Positions 30,892 to 38,420 of a stretch of 38,992 nucleotides of DNA are shown here, in pieces. Each line of letters opens with the position of its first letter. Position 1 is the stretch's first letter. The DNA lies in NCBI GenBank assembly GCA_964386435.1, contig CAYLSV010000033.1, positions 1-38,992 on the forward strand, written 5' to 3'. The translations under genes and the position numbers were made by a program. This stretch comes from CAYLSV01 sp964386435. GTDB taxonomy: Bacteria > Planctomycetota > Phycisphaerae > Tepidisphaerales > Tepidisphaeraceae. Under the pieces are notes generated by a model. That model made no database searches. It saw only the letters and a program-made list of their open reading frames with translations, and had not been told where the DNA came from.

Positions 30892-32241
30892 ATGCACGCC
30901 CTCGCCTTGCTGTTGTCCTTCATCGCCGGCACGTTGCCCGTCCCGGACGAAGTGGCCGCGGCGCGGGCGGAGCTGCGGGCGGCGGACATTCCGGTGACCG
31001 TGGCGGAGCTGGCGGCGAAGTACCCGCCCGTGCCGGGGGCGGTTGACGCGGGTGTCGAATTCGCGGCGGCGATGGACGCGCTGCCGGGCGGCGGCGAGAA
31101 CCCGGCGTGGGAGCGGCTGCAGGACGCGGAACCAGATGAATTGCCGCAACTCGGCGACGGCCCGGCGACGGCGATCACGTGGGACGACGTGGCGGCGGTG
31201 CTGGCGAGCGAGGCGGACGTGTTCGCGGCGTTGGAAGGCGTCGAGACGAAAATCCGCCCGGCGGTGGCGACGGTGCGGGCCGACTTCGGCATCGCGTGGG
31301 CGGAGCCGCCGGACGGGCTTTTCATCAACATCCTCATGCCGCGGCTGGGCGATGCCAGGAAATTGGCAGAGTTGCTGCACTGGCGGCTGCTGCACCTCGT
31401 GCAAACGGGCCGGCAAGAGGAGGCGGCCGACGTTGCGCTGCAGCTGCTGGGGCTGGCCGACGCCGTGGCCATGGGGCACCCGTCGCTGCTGGGTCACCTC
31501 GTCGGCGTCGGCATCGACGCCCTGGCCGCCGACGCACCTCAGGACGCCGCCCCGCACTGGCGATTCGGCGACGGCGGCCTCTCGCCCGAGACGGCCGAGC
31601 GACTTATCGGCGCGCTGCTCGATTCAATTGACGACGCCGACTCGTGGAGGGCGGCGGTTGACGGCGAGTCGGTGTTTCATCAAAACACGATCGACCACGT
31701 GTTCGCCGGCGGCGACCTGTTTCCGCTTGGCGGCGAGAGTGGACCACGAGACGAGTTTTGGGAGCGTCAGCTTCGGCGAACGGCGACGGCATCGGGTGTC
31801 GCGAGTGCCCGGTTGTTCCTCGCGGCACAATGGCTCATGAACGTTGACCATCCGGACGTTGAGTTGGTTGACGACGCGCGGCTCCACGATCGGCCTGACT
31901 TGACGGCACTTCGGAACTTCAGCCTTCACGTCGGTGAGTTGGCCGATTCCTTCAGCCTCGCCGCCGTCTTGCTGCCGTCGTACGAACGGACGATCTCGGT
32001 GAGCCTGATCGGCCGCAACGAGCAGCATCTGGCCGCCGTCGGGTTGGCCGCGGCGTGGTACCGGCACGACCACGGCGAGCTGCCGCCGACGCTCGCGGCG
32101 CTGGTGCCGGACTACCTGCCGACCGTGCCGCCGGACGTGCTGACGCCCGATGGCCACGTGCGGTACGACCGCGAACGCGGCATCGCGTGGGCCACTGGGC
32201 CGGAGGGGGAGGACACCGTCGTGAAGCTCACGCGACCTTGA
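30892..32241 (+). CDS. secreted protein of unknown function, second of a tandem paralogous pair
   Basis: 449 aa from ATG 30892. The signal peptide is MHALALLLSFIAGTLP. It is collinear with the gene at 29460: AAARAELRAADI against ADARAELRARGV, PGAVDAGVEFAAAMD against AAVDAGIDFGAAMHE, VFAALEGVETKIRPAV against VFAALEGVEAKLRPRV, and IGRNEQHLAAVGLAAAWYR against LGRNQRRLAAVALAVALYR. Divergence is substantial, so the duplication is not recent. The function is unknown. An ATG-like start further upstream (30865) would leave the signal peptide internal. The last 14 bases overlap the 3' end of the convergent dipeptidase gene. Confidence 0.78.
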   Translation: MHALALLLSFIAGTLPVPDEVAAARAELRAADIPVTVAELAAKYPPVPGAVDAGVEFAAAMDALPGGGENPAWERLQDAEPDELPQLGDGPATAITWDDVAAVLASEADVFAALEGVETKIRPAVATVRADFGIAWAEPPDGLFINILMPRLGDARKLAELLHWRLLHLVQTGRQEEAADVALQLLGLADAVAMGHPSLLGHLVGVGIDALAADAPQDAAPHWRFGDGGLSPETAERLIGALLDSIDDADSWRAAVDGESVFHQNTIDHVFAGGDLFPLGGESGPRDEFWERQLRRTATASGVASARLFLAAQWLMNVDHPDVELVDDARLHDRPDLTALRNFSLHVGELADSFSLAAVLLPSYERTISVSLIGRNEQHLAAVGLAAAWYRHDHGELPPTLAALVPDYLPTVPPDVLTPDGHVRYDRERGIAWATGPEGEDTVVKLTRP

Positions 32242-33610
32242 GCTGCGCCAGCTTGCCGTAGATCGCGGCGGCGGTGCGGGTGCCTTGGTGGAGGCAGGCG
32301 AGGTCGAACTTTTCGTTCGGGGCGTGCAGGTTGTCGTCGGCAAGGCCGAAGCCGACGAGGAGGGTGTCGACGCCCAGGCGTTCCTCGAGCAGGCCGACGA
32401 CGGGGATGCTGCCGCCGCCGCGGATGAAGGCGGGCGGCTTGCCGAAGCCGATCTCCACGGCCTCGGCGGCGAGCTTGGCGGCGGGCGAGTCGTGCGGGAC
32501 CAGCGCTGCCGGCTCGGCGCCGAAATACTCGAAGTCGATGTCGACGTGGCTGGGGCACTTTTGCCGCAGCGTGCTCTCGAACGTCTCCTTGATCTTCTGC
32601 GGGTCTTGGCCCGGCACGAGGCGGAAGCTGACCTTGCCGCTGGCCTTGCTCGGCAGAACTGTTTTTGCGCCCTCGCCTTGGTAGCCGCCCGTCAGGCCGT
32701 TGACGTCGCAGGTCGGGCGGGCCCAGAGGCGTTCGAGTGTGGTGTAGCCCGCCTCGCCGCTGAGGCCGCTGAGGCCCAGCTCGTGCATCATTTCTTCGTC
32801 CTTCTCGCCGAGCTTGGCCCACGCCGCCCGCTCCTCGTCGGTCAGCGGGATCACGTCGTCGTAGAAGCCGGGCAGTGTGATCCGGCCGTCGGCGTCCTTC
32901 AACTCGCCCAGCAGTCGGCACAGCACGTTCGCCGGGTTCGGCACCGCACCGCCGTAGAGGCCGCTGTGGAGGTCGGTGTTGGCGGCGGTCAGCGTGACCT
33001 CGGCGTAAAGCAGCCCACGCAAGCCGTACGTGATCGCCGGGCGGTCGCGGCCGAGCATGCCGGTGTCGCTGACCACGGCCACGTCGGCCCGCAAATCGTC
33101 GGCGTATTCCTTCAGGAAATGCCCAAGGTTTTCGCTGGCGACTTCTTCCTCACCTTCGATGAGGACAATCAGGTTCACCGGCACGCCGCCGTGGGCCTGC
33201 CACGCCTGGATGGCGGCGAGGTGGGCCCAGACCTGCCCCTTGTCGTCGCTGGCGCCGCGGGCGTAGATGGCCCCATCGCGCACCGTCGGCTCGAACGCCG
33301 GCGTCGTCCAGAGGTCCAGCGGCTCGGGCGGCTGCACGTCGTAGTGGCCGTAGAACAGCACCGTCGGCCGCCCCGCCTCGTGGCGGTTCTTCGCCACCAC
33401 CAACGGGTGTCCCGGCGTCTCCATGACGCTCGCCTCCAGCTCGCCGAAGCGGCACTGGTCCGCCACCCATGCCGCCGCCCGCCGCATGTCGTCGGCGTGC
33501 TCCGACTTGGCACTCACGCTCGGGATCGCCAGGAACTCTGACAGCGCCGCCACGCTCTGGTGCTGGCGGTCGTCGATGGTCTTGAGCACGTCATCCAAGC
33601 TCGGCGTCAT
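32228..33610 (-). CDS. M20 family metallodipeptidase
   Basis: 460 aa from ATG 33610. The zinc-site motifs of M20 peptidases are all present: LFYGHYDVQPPEP (His89, Asp91), YARGASDDKGQV (bridging Asp122), IEGEEEVAS (Glu154/Glu155), VVSDTGMLG and the C-terminal NLHAPNEKFDL (His). A lid/dimerisation domain with TDLHSGLYGGAVPNPA interrupts the catalytic domain, as in CNDP-like dipeptidases. These cytoplasmic enzymes cleave dipeptides or acylated amino acids. TAGAGT lies 5 bases before ATG 33610; an alternative in-frame start at 33634 would run into that box. It follows a Uma2 gene by 20 bases. Confidence 0.93.
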   Translation of the reverse strand: MTPSLDDVLKTIDDRQHQSVAALSEFLAIPSVSAKSEHADDMRRAAAWVADQCRFGELEASVMETPGHPLVVAKNRHEAGRPTVLFYGHYDVQPPEPLDLWTTPAFEPTVRDGAIYARGASDDKGQVWAHLAAIQAWQAHGGVPVNLIVLIEGEEEVASENLGHFLKEYADDLRADVAVVSDTGMLGRDRPAITYGLRGLLYAEVTLTAANTDLHSGLYGGAVPNPANVLCRLLGELKDADGRITLPGFYDDVIPLTDEERAAWAKLGEKDEEMMHELGLSGLSGEAGYTTLERLWARPTCDVNGLTGGYQGEGAKTVLPSKASGKVSFRLVPGQDPQKIKETFESTLRQKCPSHVDIDFEYFGAEPAALVPHDSPAAKLAAEAVEIGFGKPPAFIRGGGSIPVVGLLEERLGVDTLLVGFGLADDNLHAPNEKFDLACLHQGTRTAAAIYGKLAQLKVA

Positions 33611-33615
33611 GCCTA

Positions 33616-33621
33616 ACTCTA
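33616..33621 (-). promoter_or_regulatory. -10 box TAGAGT of the dipeptidase gene
   Basis: TAGAGT on the minus strand ends 5 bases before ATG 33610, in the 20-base gap behind the Uma2 gene. Confidence 0.55.
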
Positions 33622-33630
33622 CGGCCGCCC

Positions 33631-34353
33631 TCACGGCAACAAGTCGGCCGCCGCGACGGCGACCCGCTGGCCGTCGGGCATTAGGATGTCGATGCGGCCA
33701 TCGATCTCGATGACGCGTCGAACATCATAAATTTCACCGGCCGGCTGCTCGTGGACTTCGAGGACGCGATCGACCAGATTGACGATGACGTACTGCCGCA
33801 CCCCCGCGAGCGCGAACTCCCGCAGCTTGATGGTGCGATCCAGACGCAGCGACGAGTCGGCGACCTCGATAATGCACGAGCAGTCGCTTGCCTCCGGGTT
33901 GCGTTCCAGATAGTCGCGTAGGCCGCCCCTGAGAACCATGCCGTCGGGCTCCGGCTCACTGCCGCTGGCGTGTCGGGCTGGCCCTTGACTGCGAAGGTGC
34001 CCCTCGTGTTGCAGAACCAAAGGCGTCAGGACGTGGTTCAGGAGTGCGATCGCCGTCCAATGCAACTCGCCCTGCCCCATGTGTTCCTCGCCTTTGCCTC
34101 TACCCTCACGAATCTTTCGAACAAGAAGCCCGTCAAGCAGTTCCACAGAAGAATCTTGCCAGCCGGCTTCGACCAACAGGTCGTAATGCTCGACCGAGAG
34201 CGGGACGATTTCGGCCTCCCCACGGGCCGCCTGCTCGATAAGCACCTGCCGCACCGTGCGGCTCGTGTCGATCGTCGGCATCACGTTCGGCTCGTCAAGC
34301 CAGCTTTCTTGGGGGGTCTGCCGGGCGGGAGCTGGTGCGACGGTCGATGGCAT
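33631..34353 (-). CDS. Uma2-family (DUF820) restriction-endonuclease-like protein, second copy
   Basis: 240 aa. The Uma2 core begins at about 58 with EHYDLLVEAGWQDSSVELLDG and continues with PEPDGMVLRGG, CSCIIEVADSSLRLDRTIKL and QYVIVNLVDRVLEVHEQP. The Asp of EPDGMV, the Glu of IEVAD and a Lys in TIKL fill the nuclease site. It is only distantly similar to the protein at 27392, so it is not a recent copy. The N-terminal 45 residues are Pro/Ala-rich and lie outside the domain. ATG 34353 has AGGAG 5 bases upstream, one of four genes here with a Shine-Dalgarno site. Confidence 0.85.
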   Translation of the reverse strand: MPSTVAPAPARQTPQESWLDEPNVMPTIDTSRTVRQVLIEQAARGEAEIVPLSVEHYDLLVEAGWQDSSVELLDGLLVRKIREGRGKGEEHMGQGELHWTAIALLNHVLTPLVLQHEGHLRSQGPARHASGSEPEPDGMVLRGGLRDYLERNPEASDCSCIIEVADSSLRLDRTIKLREFALAGVRQYVIVNLVDRVLEVHEQPAGEIYDVRRVIEIDGRIDILMPDGQRVAVAAADLLP

Positions 34354-34358
34354 AGAAA

Positions 34359-34363
34359 CTCCT
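34359..34363 (-). promoter_or_regulatory. Shine-Dalgarno AGGAG of the second Uma2 gene
   Basis: AGGAG on the minus strand ends 5 bases before ATG 34353. Confidence 0.6.
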
Positions 34364-34408
34364 GCGACATCATATGCGGTCGCACTTGGTTCGCCATGGC
34401 CGAGCCTC

Positions 34409-34414
34409 TAACTT
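34409..34414 (+). promoter_or_regulatory. -10 like box TAACTT of the ClC gene
   Basis: TAACTT ends 9 bases before GTG 34424, a slightly longer spacing than at other genes. Confidence 0.4.
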
Positions 34415-34423
34415 GTGCTGCGG

Positions 34424-36322
34424 GTGAAGCGGCATCTTTCTTCTCAACTCGATCTGATCGCCCGCCTGCTTGGTGGGGCGTTGCGGCGGGGGACGCGGCA
34501 GCTCGGGCTTCGCGAGGAGGCGTCGCTGCTGTTGCCGGCGGTGGTCGTGGGCGTCGTGGCGGCGGCGGCGGCGGTGGGGTTTCATGAGCTGATCGTTTAT
34601 TTGCGGGACTTTCTGTACGAGCGGCCGGGGCCGGGGGTGCTCTACTCGTGGCCGGGTTTGCTGCTGCTCATCCTGTTCCCGGCGGTGGGCGGGCTGCTGG
34701 TGGGCGTGATCTCGCGGGTGATGCGGGGGCGGGAGGGGCACGGGGTGGTGGATGTGATGGAGTCGGTGATCCGGTCGGCGGGGTTCGAGCGGCCGCTGAC
34801 GGCGGTGGAGAAGATTCTGACCAGCGCCCTGACCATTGGCAGCGGCGGGAGCGCAGGGGCCGAGGGGCCGATCGTGCAGATCGGGGCGGCCATCAGTGCG
34901 GCGGCGGGCCGGGTGTTCGGCGTGGCTCGGCACCACATGCCCATTCTCGTCGGCTGCGGCACGGCGGCGGGCATCAGCGCGATCTTCAACGCCCCCATCG
35001 GCGGCGTGTTGTTCACGCTGGAAGTGATTTTGCTCGACTTCTCGCTGCGCAGCTTCACGCCGGTCGTCGTCGCGGCCGTCATCGCCAACGTGACAACGCG
35101 GACGATCTTCGACCTCCTCGCGGCGGGTCACGGCGGCGAGGGGTATCACGCGATCTTTGGCGTCGCGGCGAACGACGTCTCGGGCGGCATCAACGTGCTG
35201 CTCGATTGGCCGCAACTCGGGAACTACCTGCTGCTGGGCGTGGTGTGTGGCGTGCTGGGGGCCGTGCTGATCCGCGGCATGCGGCTGGCGGAGGTGGCGT
35301 TCGACCGGGTCCGCAAACTCGGCGTGTTCCGGCCGGCGATCGGCGGGGCGCTGACGGGAGTGCTGGGGGTGATCTTCGTGCTGCTGGGCGGCTGGTGGTT
35401 CGGCGTGGACAAGCCGGTGCCGTTCGCGGTCTACCCGATGCCGGCGTTCTTCGGCGACGGGTACGGGGCGACGCGGCACTTGCTGGAGCCGGCGTTCTTC
35501 GAGGGCGGGGGCGCGGCCATCGTGCTGCTGTTGGCGCTCTTGGTGTTCAAGATCCTGGCGACGTGTTTGACCCTCGGCAGCGGCGGCAGCGGCGGCGTGA
35601 TCGCCCCGAGCCTGCTCATCGGCGCCACGGCCGGCGGCACGGTCGGCACGCTTTTGAGCCGGGCGGGGATCTTCGACGGGCTGCGGCCGGAGCTTTACGC
35701 CCTCGTCGGCATGGGGGCGGTGCTGGCGGCGGTGGTCCACGCGCCGCTGGCAAGCATCCTGATCCTGTTCGAGGTGACAACCGAGTATCGCGTCGTGCTG
35801 CCGGCGATGCTCGCGTGCATCACGGCCGTCGGCACGGCGAAGCTCTTGTACCGCGACAGCGTCTACACCGCCGGGCTGCGCCGCCGCGGCGTGCGGCGTG
35901 CGGCCGGGCAGGATTTGGACACGCTGCGCCGGCTGCGGGTCGAGCAGGTGAACCTGGAGCCGGCGAGCGTGGTGCAGGCGGGCGACTCGCTGGACCAAGT
36001 GGCCAAGCTCATGAGCCGGCTGGAGACGGGGCACTTCGCGGTGCTCAGCCCAGACGGCACCTACGCCGGCATGCTGCTCAGCGACGACCTCAACGCCGCC
36101 CTGCTCGCGCCCGAAGCGTTGCCGCTGATGACGGCCAGTGAGCTGATGCGCACCGACATCCCGCCGCTGCGGCACACGGACGATTTGGCGACGTGCTTCG
36201 AGGCGTTCGTGCGGCTGGAGGTCTCGCGGCTGCCGGTGGTGTTGGCGCACCAGCCGGACAAAGTGATCGGGCTGCTGAGCCGGGCGGGGTTGATGGATCG
36301 GTATCGGCGGGAGACGGAGTAG
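34424..36322 (+). CDS. ClC-type chloride channel or transporter with CBS pair
   Basis: 632 aa from GTG 34424 (an in-frame GTG at 34415 directly abuts the TAACTT box). About ten or more membrane helices carry the ClC pore motifs: GREGHGVVDVM where many ClC proteins have GSGIP, GSGGSAGAEGPIVQIG with the gating-type Glu, and GSGGSGGVIAPSLLIGA. A CBS domain pair follows from about residue 490 to the end (VVQAGDSLDQVAKLM through VIGLLSRAG), as in many bacterial ClC proteins; CBS domains bind nucleotides and gate transport. The Arg that often precedes the gating Glu is Ala here. Whether it is a channel or a proton-coupled exchanger cannot be decided from sequence. The next gene is convergent, 10 bases away. 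Confidence 0.92.
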   Translation: MKRHLSSQLDLIARLLGGALRRGTRQLGLREEASLLLPAVVVGVVAAAAAVGFHELIVYLRDFLYERPGPGVLYSWPGLLLLILFPAVGGLLVGVISRVMRGREGHGVVDVMESVIRSAGFERPLTAVEKILTSALTIGSGGSAGAEGPIVQIGAAISAAAGRVFGVARHHMPILVGCGTAAGISAIFNAPIGGVLFTLEVILLDFSLRSFTPVVVAAVIANVTTRTIFDLLAAGHGGEGYHAIFGVAANDVSGGINVLLDWPQLGNYLLLGVVCGVLGAVLIRGMRLAEVAFDRVRKLGVFRPAIGGALTGVLGVIFVLLGGWWFGVDKPVPFAVYPMPAFFGDGYGATRHLLEPAFFEGGGAAIVLLLALLVFKILATCLTLGSGGSGGVIAPSLLIGATAGGTVGTLLSRAGIFDGLRPELYALVGMGAVLAAVVHAPLASILILFEVTTEYRVVLPAMLACITAVGTAKLLYRDSVYTAGLRRRGVRRAAGQDLDTLRRLRVEQVNLEPASVVQAGDSLDQVAKLMSRLETGHFAVLSPDGTYAGMLLSDDLNAALLAPEALPLMTASELMRTDIPPLRHTDDLATCFEAFVRLEVSRLPVVLAHQPDKVIGLLSRAGLMDRYRRETE

Positions 36323-36332
36323 CTCCCCGGCG

Positions 36333-36893
36333 TCAGTCCAGCGCCAGGTTCCAGAACATGGTTGCCGACTCCTTCACGACGTCGTGGTTGCTGTGGCGGC
36401 GTTCGTCCAAGCCCACCAGGTCGAAGCCGACTTTCACCAGCAGGTTGGCGGCGGGCTGGTTGTTGGCCAGCACCTCGGCCGTGACGGCCCGCAGCTCGTT
36501 CGTGCGGGCGTGCTGGATGCACTGGAACATGAGCGCCGTGGCCAAGCCCTCGCGGCGTTGGTCGTAATCGGTGCGGATGTCAACGATCTCCAGCACGCCC
36601 CGCTCGGGCCGCTGGACGGCGGCGAGGGCGGCGGCGGCGACACCGTCGTGTTCGGCGAGTACGGCGACGCCCTCCTCGATGCCGCCGGCGAGCTGGCGGT
36701 AAGCGAAGCGCGCCTCGTCGTTCAGCATGTTGGAGGCGCGGAGAGGCTCGCGCAGCGGGCGTTCCTCGATCCGCCAGGTGACGTCAATGCCCTCGCCGTC
36801 ACGGATCAGGTGAAGGTAGGCGTTGCTGGTGAGCGTGGCGTCGATGTCGGCCACGGCGTCGAGGTCGCTGGCTTGGACCGGGCGGAGTTGCAT
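36333..36893 (-). CDS. GNAT family N-acetyltransferase
   Basis: 186 aa from ATG 36893. The acetyl-CoA motif A is VDIRTDYDQRREGLATALM (about 113-131; the R/QxxGxA pattern), preceded by the GVLEIVDI strand and followed by the ELRAVTAEVLANNQPAANLL strand-helix and KVGFDLVG, all typical of GNAT enzymes. The substrate is unknown. The frame is open far upstream (to 37439), but that part is antisense to mgtE. ATG 36893 starts the domain (MQLRPVQASDLDAV) and has TACGAT exactly 6 bases upstream. Confidence 0.9.
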   Translation of the reverse strand: MQLRPVQASDLDAVADIDATLTSNAYLHLIRDGEGIDVTWRIEERPLREPLRASNMLNDEARFAYRQLAGGIEEGVAVLAEHDGVAAAALAAVQRPERGVLEIVDIRTDYDQRREGLATALMFQCIQHARTNELRAVTAEVLANNQPAANLLVKVGFDLVGLDERRHSNHDVVKESATMFWNLALD

Positions 36894-36899
36894 GCGCGC

Positions 36900-36905
36900 A
36901 TCGTA
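36900..36905 (-). promoter_or_regulatory. -10 box TACGAT of the GNAT gene
   Basis: TACGAT on the minus strand ends 6 bases before ATG 36893. It forms an inverted pair with the TACGAT of mgtE 12 bases away. Confidence 0.65.
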
Positions 36906-36917
36906 AGCCGCCGACGA

Positions 36918-36923
36918 TACGAT
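36918..36923 (+). promoter_or_regulatory. -10 box TACGAT of mgtE
   Basis: TACGAT ends 7 bases before ATG 36931. It overlaps the upstream in-frame ATG at 36922, so 36931 is the likely start. Confidence 0.6.
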
Positions 36924-36930
36924 GCCGCCG

Positions 36931-38376
36931 ATGACGCGGCCTGAAGACGAGTATCGCCCCGACAACGCCGCCCCCGGCGTGGCGGTGCTGGTGGCCGGCG
37001 AGGGCGAGCAGCCCGTGCCGCCGGACGAGGACGGCACACCGGAGGAGTTCGCCGAACACGTCGAAGAACTCGCCGCTGACGGCGCGGCCGCGGATGGCGC
37101 CGAGGTGCTGGAAGACCTTGAGCCGGCGAAGGCGATCGACGTCTGCGCCGCGCTCGACCCCGACGTCGCCGCCGACGTGCTGGCGGAGATGGAGACGGAG
37201 TCGGCCGGTGAGGTGCTGGCGAACCTGCCGCCGGCGCGGGCGGCGGCGATCGTCCACGAGATGGACCCTGACGACCGGGTCGACGTCTTGGGCGTGATGG
37301 ACGAGGACACGCACGACGCCATTGTCGCCGTGCTCTCACCGAGCGACCGGGCCGACGTGTTGCGGCTGGAAAAGTACGAGCCGGACACGGTCGGCGGCAT
37401 TATGACCAGCCAGGTGACGCGGCTGTACGAGCAGCTCACCGTCGCCGACGCCGTCAGCCAACTTCGCCGCGAGGCCGACGAGCTGGAGCAGATGTTCTAC
37501 AGCTACGTCATTGACCGCCGGGGCCACCTGGTGGGCGTGCTGTCGATGCGTGACCTGATCCTCTCGCCCACCGAACGGCCGCTGCGGGAGATCATGCGGC
37601 ACGAAGTACGGGCGCTGCCGGCCGACATGGACCAGGAGGAGGCGGCCGACTTGTTCAGCAAGTACAACTACCTCGCGATGCCGGTGGTCGATCAGCGGAA
37701 CCGCCTGATCGGCCTCGTGACGGTCGACGACATCGTCGACGTGTTGGAGGAGGAGGCGACCGAGGACGTGCAGGTGCTGTTCGGTGCCGGTGCCGAGGAG
37801 CGGCTGAACACGCCGTGGGCGTACAGCTTCAAGAGCCGCGTCGGCTGGCTTATCGTCAACCTGTTCACGGCCTTCGCCGCCGGGGCGGTGGTGGCGGTGT
37901 TCGACACGGTGATCGCGCAGGTCGCGGTGCTGGCGGCGTTCATGCCCATCGTCGCCGGCATGGGCGGCAACGCCAGCGCCCAGGCGATGGCCGTCGCCGT
38001 CCGCGGCCTCGGCGGCGACGCGGTGGACGGCAAAACCTTCCGCTTCGTCATGAAGCGCGAGCTGTACGTCGGCATCCTGAGCGGCCTGGTCATCGGCGTG
38101 ATCACCGGCGCGATCGCCCTCGTCTACGGCTGGCGCGGCGGCGGCCCGGGCGTCGCCGTCGCGTTGGCCGGCGTCGTGTTCCTCGCCCTGCTCATCAACC
38201 ACGCCCTCGCCTGCGTCAGCGGCGCCGGCATCCCCTTCATCCTCAAACGCCTCGGCTTCGACCCGGCCCAAAGCGCCACCATCTTCGCCACCACCGTCAC
38301 CGACATCGTCGGCTTCTTCGCCCTGCTGGGGCTGGCGTACCTCGCGCTTGGCTACCTGGTGCCGCCGGCGGCGTGA
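36931..38376 (+). CDS. mgtE: MgtE-type magnesium transporter
   Basis: 481 aa from ATG 36931. An acidic N-terminal stretch is followed by the helical MgtE N domain (about 55-150; repeats such as LAEMETESAGEVLANLPP and VDVLGVMDEDTHDAIVAVL). A CBS domain pair (about 155-285) includes YEPDTVGGIMTSQ, HLVGVLSMRDLIL and LIGLVTVDDIVDVLEEEATED. Five membrane helices follow, with MPIVAGMGGNASAQAMAVAVRG and ATTVTDIVGFFALLGLA, whose Asp corresponds to the pore Mg2+ site. MgtE is a dimeric Mg2+-gated channel in the inner membrane; the N and CBS domains close it when Mg2+ is high. No M-box or other riboswitch precedes it, and the leader appears to be almost absent. Confidence 0.95.
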   Translation: MTRPEDEYRPDNAAPGVAVLVAGEGEQPVPPDEDGTPEEFAEHVEELAADGAAADGAEVLEDLEPAKAIDVCAALDPDVAADVLAEMETESAGEVLANLPPARAAAIVHEMDPDDRVDVLGVMDEDTHDAIVAVLSPSDRADVLRLEKYEPDTVGGIMTSQVTRLYEQLTVADAVSQLRREADELEQMFYSYVIDRRGHLVGVLSMRDLILSPTERPLREIMRHEVRALPADMDQEEAADLFSKYNYLAMPVVDQRNRLIGLVTVDDIVDVLEEEATEDVQVLFGAGAEERLNTPWAYSFKSRVGWLIVNLFTAFAAGAVVAVFDTVIAQVAVLAAFMPIVAGMGGNASAQAMAVAVRGLGGDAVDGKTFRFVMKRELYVGILSGLVIGVITGAIALVYGWRGGGPGVAVALAGVVFLALLINHALACVSGAGIPFILKRLGFDPAQSATIFATTVTDIVGFFALLGLAYLALGYLVPPAA

Positions 38377-38408
38377 GAGGTCTTAACACGCCGTCAGCGA
38401 AGCGGCTG

Positions 38409-38414
38409 TAGGCT
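38409..38414 (+). promoter_or_regulatory. -10 box TAGGCT of the last gene
   Basis: TAGGCT ends 6 bases before ATG 38421. Confidence 0.6.
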
Positions 38415-38420
38415 TGGCAC

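Noticed and set aside
34370..36250. 626-codon minus-strand open frame
   Set aside because: It is antisense to the ClC gene and consists of His/Arg/Gln-rich low-complexity sequence.
36894..37439. N-terminal extension of the GNAT frame
   Set aside because: This part is antisense to mgtE and Ser/Ala-rich. The GNAT domain starts at ATG 36893, which has its own -10 box.
38377..38420. terminator for mgtE
   Set aside because: Only a weak GCCG/CGGC hairpin is present and there is no T-run.
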